Assembly: GCA_028683685.1 (NCBI GenBank) | Contig: JAQUHH010000128.1 | Span: 1-6,729 of the forward strand | Reading direction: 5' to 3' | Length of the DNA: 6,729 bases | DNA from: Bacteroidales bacterium | GTDB lineage: Bacteria > Bacteroidota > Bacteroidia > Bacteroidales > WCHB1-69 | In this document: piece by piece, positions 4,995-6,729 of the stretch | How positions within the stretch are numbered: the stretch's first letter is position 1 | How the letters are laid out: each line of letters starts with the position of its first letter | Translations under genes and position numbers: made by a program | Notes under the pieces: generated by a model | Seen by the model: the letters and a program-made list of their open reading frames with translations, nothing else | The model's database searches: none | What the model was told of the DNA's origin: nothing

Positions 4995-6729
4995 ATGAAT
5001 AAATATTTTGAGTTTTATAATAACATAACTGACTTTGCTCCGTATCAATACCAGATAAAGGCTGCAGAACTGCTACTTTCAGGGAAAAACATTATTATTT
5101 CTGTTCCAACAGGTGCAGGAAAAACATGGGCTTCAGTTATGCCTTATCTTTATGCCAAACAAAATGAAAGTAATGATTTCCCTCAAAAAATGATATATAG
5201 TCTACCTCTCCGAACATTGGCAAATTCAATTTATTCTGATGTTGAAAAGACTTTTAACAAAAAGAATATCCAATTATTATATCCAAAACTCAGCAAGTTA
5301 ATATCAATCCAAACAGGAGAATACAGTGATGATCCATACTTTGAAAAAGAAATTATTTTTTCCACCATAGATCAAACTTTAAGTAATTTCTTGTGTTTTC
5401 CTTTACCTCTATCACAAAGACAAGCTAATATTAATGCAGGCTCGTTGATTGGCAGTTATTTGGTTTTTGATGAATTTCATTTGTTAGACCCTAACTTATC
5501 AATGGCAACAAGTATAGGCATGATTCGACTATTAAAAAAATTGTGTCGTGTTTGTATAATGACCGCAACACTATCCGATGATTATATCCAATTTATAAAG
5601 AATGAACTTGGTTTTGAAGTAGTTTCTATTAATGATTTTCCAGAAGATGTCAAGAAAATAAATTCGCTCAAACCGCCGATTGGTAAGACCATAAAGAAAT
5701 CTGTGACAGTTTGTTTGGATAAAAAAATAAATTCATTAGATATTTTAGAAAAACACAAGAATAAAACAATTGTCATTTGTAATCGAGTTGAAAATGCTCA
5801 AAATCTATATCAGGAAGTAGAAAAAACAAAAGCAAAAGACACAAGATTGCTTTGTATTCATTCTCGTTATTTTGATTCCGATAGAAAAAAACAAGAACAA
5901 CTAATAAAAGAATACTTTGGTAAAGGAAACGAAAAGCACAATGCTATCCTAATAGCTACACAAGTTATTGAGGCAGGGATGGACATTTCTTGTGATATAA
6001 TGCACACCGAGATTTCACCAATTAATTCCTTTTTACAAAGAGCTGGACGATGTGCACGGTTTGAAAATGAATATGGCGATATATTCGTTTATGATGTATT
6101 GAACCTTGAAGAAAAAGAACTCATTAAAATTGAAACAGAAAACATAAAAGACAAAGCCGAAATACGAAAACTTAACAATAAATACTTGCCTTATGCAAAA
6201 GAACTTTGCGAAAAATCATTGACAGAATTATATAAACACAAATATATTGATGAAATTGTAGCAACAAAACTTGTAAATGAAATTCTAAAAGATGAAGAAA
6301 ATAAAAAGATTAATTGTATTACATCAAATCTTTTCAACATTGAAAAAATCAGAGAATCATGGAAAGATTGCAACAAAAATAATTATCGAGAAACGATACG
6401 AGACATACAAAGTATTGAAATAATTTTGATTGATTTAGAAAACAAACATGATAAAAAGATTTTTCCTTGGGAATACGAAACAATAAATGTTTATAAATGG
6501 AGCTTTATTAGCTGGGCAAAACAGATTAATGAAAACAAAATTGACCCAAATGATTGGGTGTTTTCAAAAGCCGAACAAGCAGAAGAAAGTGTTTTTGATT
6601 TTGAATGGCAAGATAAGAATTCATATTTTCTTCGCAAATTATCGTTTGATAATCTGAAAAATCATTATGATGTCGTATTTGTTGATAATCGCTATTTTGA
6701 CTACACAACAGCAGGATTAATGACATTTA
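4995..6729 (+). CDS. cas3: CRISPR-associated helicase Cas3 (3' end outside the window)
   Basis: The frame is open from ATG 4995 to the window edge, giving 578 residues without a stop. Cas3 unwinds and degrades target DNA after recruitment by Cascade. The SF2 motifs appear in order: Q20 in the PYQYQ segment, Walker A VPTGAGKT (37-44), the Cas3-like LPLRTLANSIY (70-80), FSTIDQTL (122-129), DEFH (159-162), TATL (190-193), ATQVIEAGMDIS (321-332) and QRAGRCAR (348-355), the arginine-finger motif. The part from about 380 on is the less conserved linker and C-terminal region, with VVFVDNRYFDYTTAGL at the end, like the Cas3 segment before an accessory domain. No HD nuclease domain precedes the helicase, since the Q motif is at residue 20. 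The HD must be C-terminal, beyond 6729, or encoded separately as cas3''. Another ATG at 4984 runs into TAG after two codons, so 4995 is the start. The gene follows the PRiA4_ORF3 gene by 41 bp. Confidence 0.93.
   Translation, partial: MNKYFEFYNNITDFAPYQYQIKAAELLLSGKNIIISVPTGAGKTWASVMPYLYAKQNESNDFPQKMIYSLPLRTLANSIYSDVEKTFNKKNIQLLYPKLSKLISIQTGEYSDDPYFEKEIIFSTIDQTLSNFLCFPLPLSQRQANINAGSLIGSYLVFDEFHLLDPNLSMATSIGMIRLLKKLCRVCIMTATLSDDYIQFIKNELGFEVVSINDFPEDVKKINSLKPPIGKTIKKSVTVCLDKKINSLDILEKHKNKTIVICNRVENAQNLYQEVEKTKAKDTRLLCIHSRYFDSDRKKQEQLIKEYFGKGNEKHNAILIATQVIEAGMDISCDIMHTEISPINSFLQRAGRCARFENEYGDIFVYDVLNLEEKELIKIETENIKDKAEIRKLNNKYLPYAKELCEKSLTELYKHKYIDEIVATKLVNEILKDEENKKINCITSNLFNIEKIRESWKDCNKNNYRETIRDIQSIEIILIDLENKHDKKIFPWEYETINVYKWSFISWAKQINENKIDPNDWVFSKAEQAEESVFDFEWQDKNSYFLRKLSFDNLKNHYDVVFVDNRYFDYTTAGLMTF

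Noticed and set aside
5582..6726. Minus-strand frames of 60-66 codons opposite cas3.
   Set aside because: The + strand shows continuous Cas3 motifs through this region; the antisense frames are short and featureless.

Overview
The window looks like Bacteroidota (Bacteroidetes) DNA. It is strongly AT-rich, its genes start after A/T-rich leaders without a Shine-Dalgarno motif, and the first complete gene encodes an exported CAP plus OmpA-like protein of a kind I associate with that phylum. The assignment is an inference from style; there is no rRNA or other marker gene. All recognisable genes lie on the + strand.

Layout. Bases 2-118 are the last 38 codons of an unidentified ORF entering from the left. 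Bases 119-447 are an AT-rich gap with no convincing gene. Bases 448-2874 encode an 808-residue secreted protein (signal peptide, CAP/SCP-like domain, OmpA-like segment, helical C-terminal half), closed by a strong intrinsic terminator at 2894-2928. The rest is a CRISPR-Cas locus: a Cas6 crRNA-processing endoribonuclease (3095-3865), a 500-bp array of short GATTGA-based tandem repeats (3850-4350), a PRiA4_ORF3-family gene (4390-4953), and a Cas3-type DExH helicase (4995 to beyond the right edge, not closed in this window). The Cas3 gene is clear by its complete set of SF2 motifs although it has no stop here.

How they fit together. Cas6 cuts CRISPR precursor RNA and Cas3 is the nuclease-helicase recruited by Cascade, so this is part of a type I system, most likely I-B-like. 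The Cascade genes (cas8, cas7, cas5) and the adaptation genes are not between cas6 and cas3; they must lie to the right or be missing. In their place are the repeat array and a PRiA4_ORF3 gene 41 bp ahead of cas3, spaced like an operon partner.

The most unusual element is the repeat array. It has about 40 ATTG units spaced 9-11 bp apart, almost no C on the + strand outside two motifs, and four copies of a GC-rich REP-like 30-bp core at 86/86/76-bp spacing. It begins inside the cas6 reading frame and supplies the cas6 stop codon. It is not a CRISPR array, but its GATTGA unit resembles the 3' end of many type I/III CRISPR repeats, which raises the untested question of whether Cas6 or crRNA biology interacts with it.
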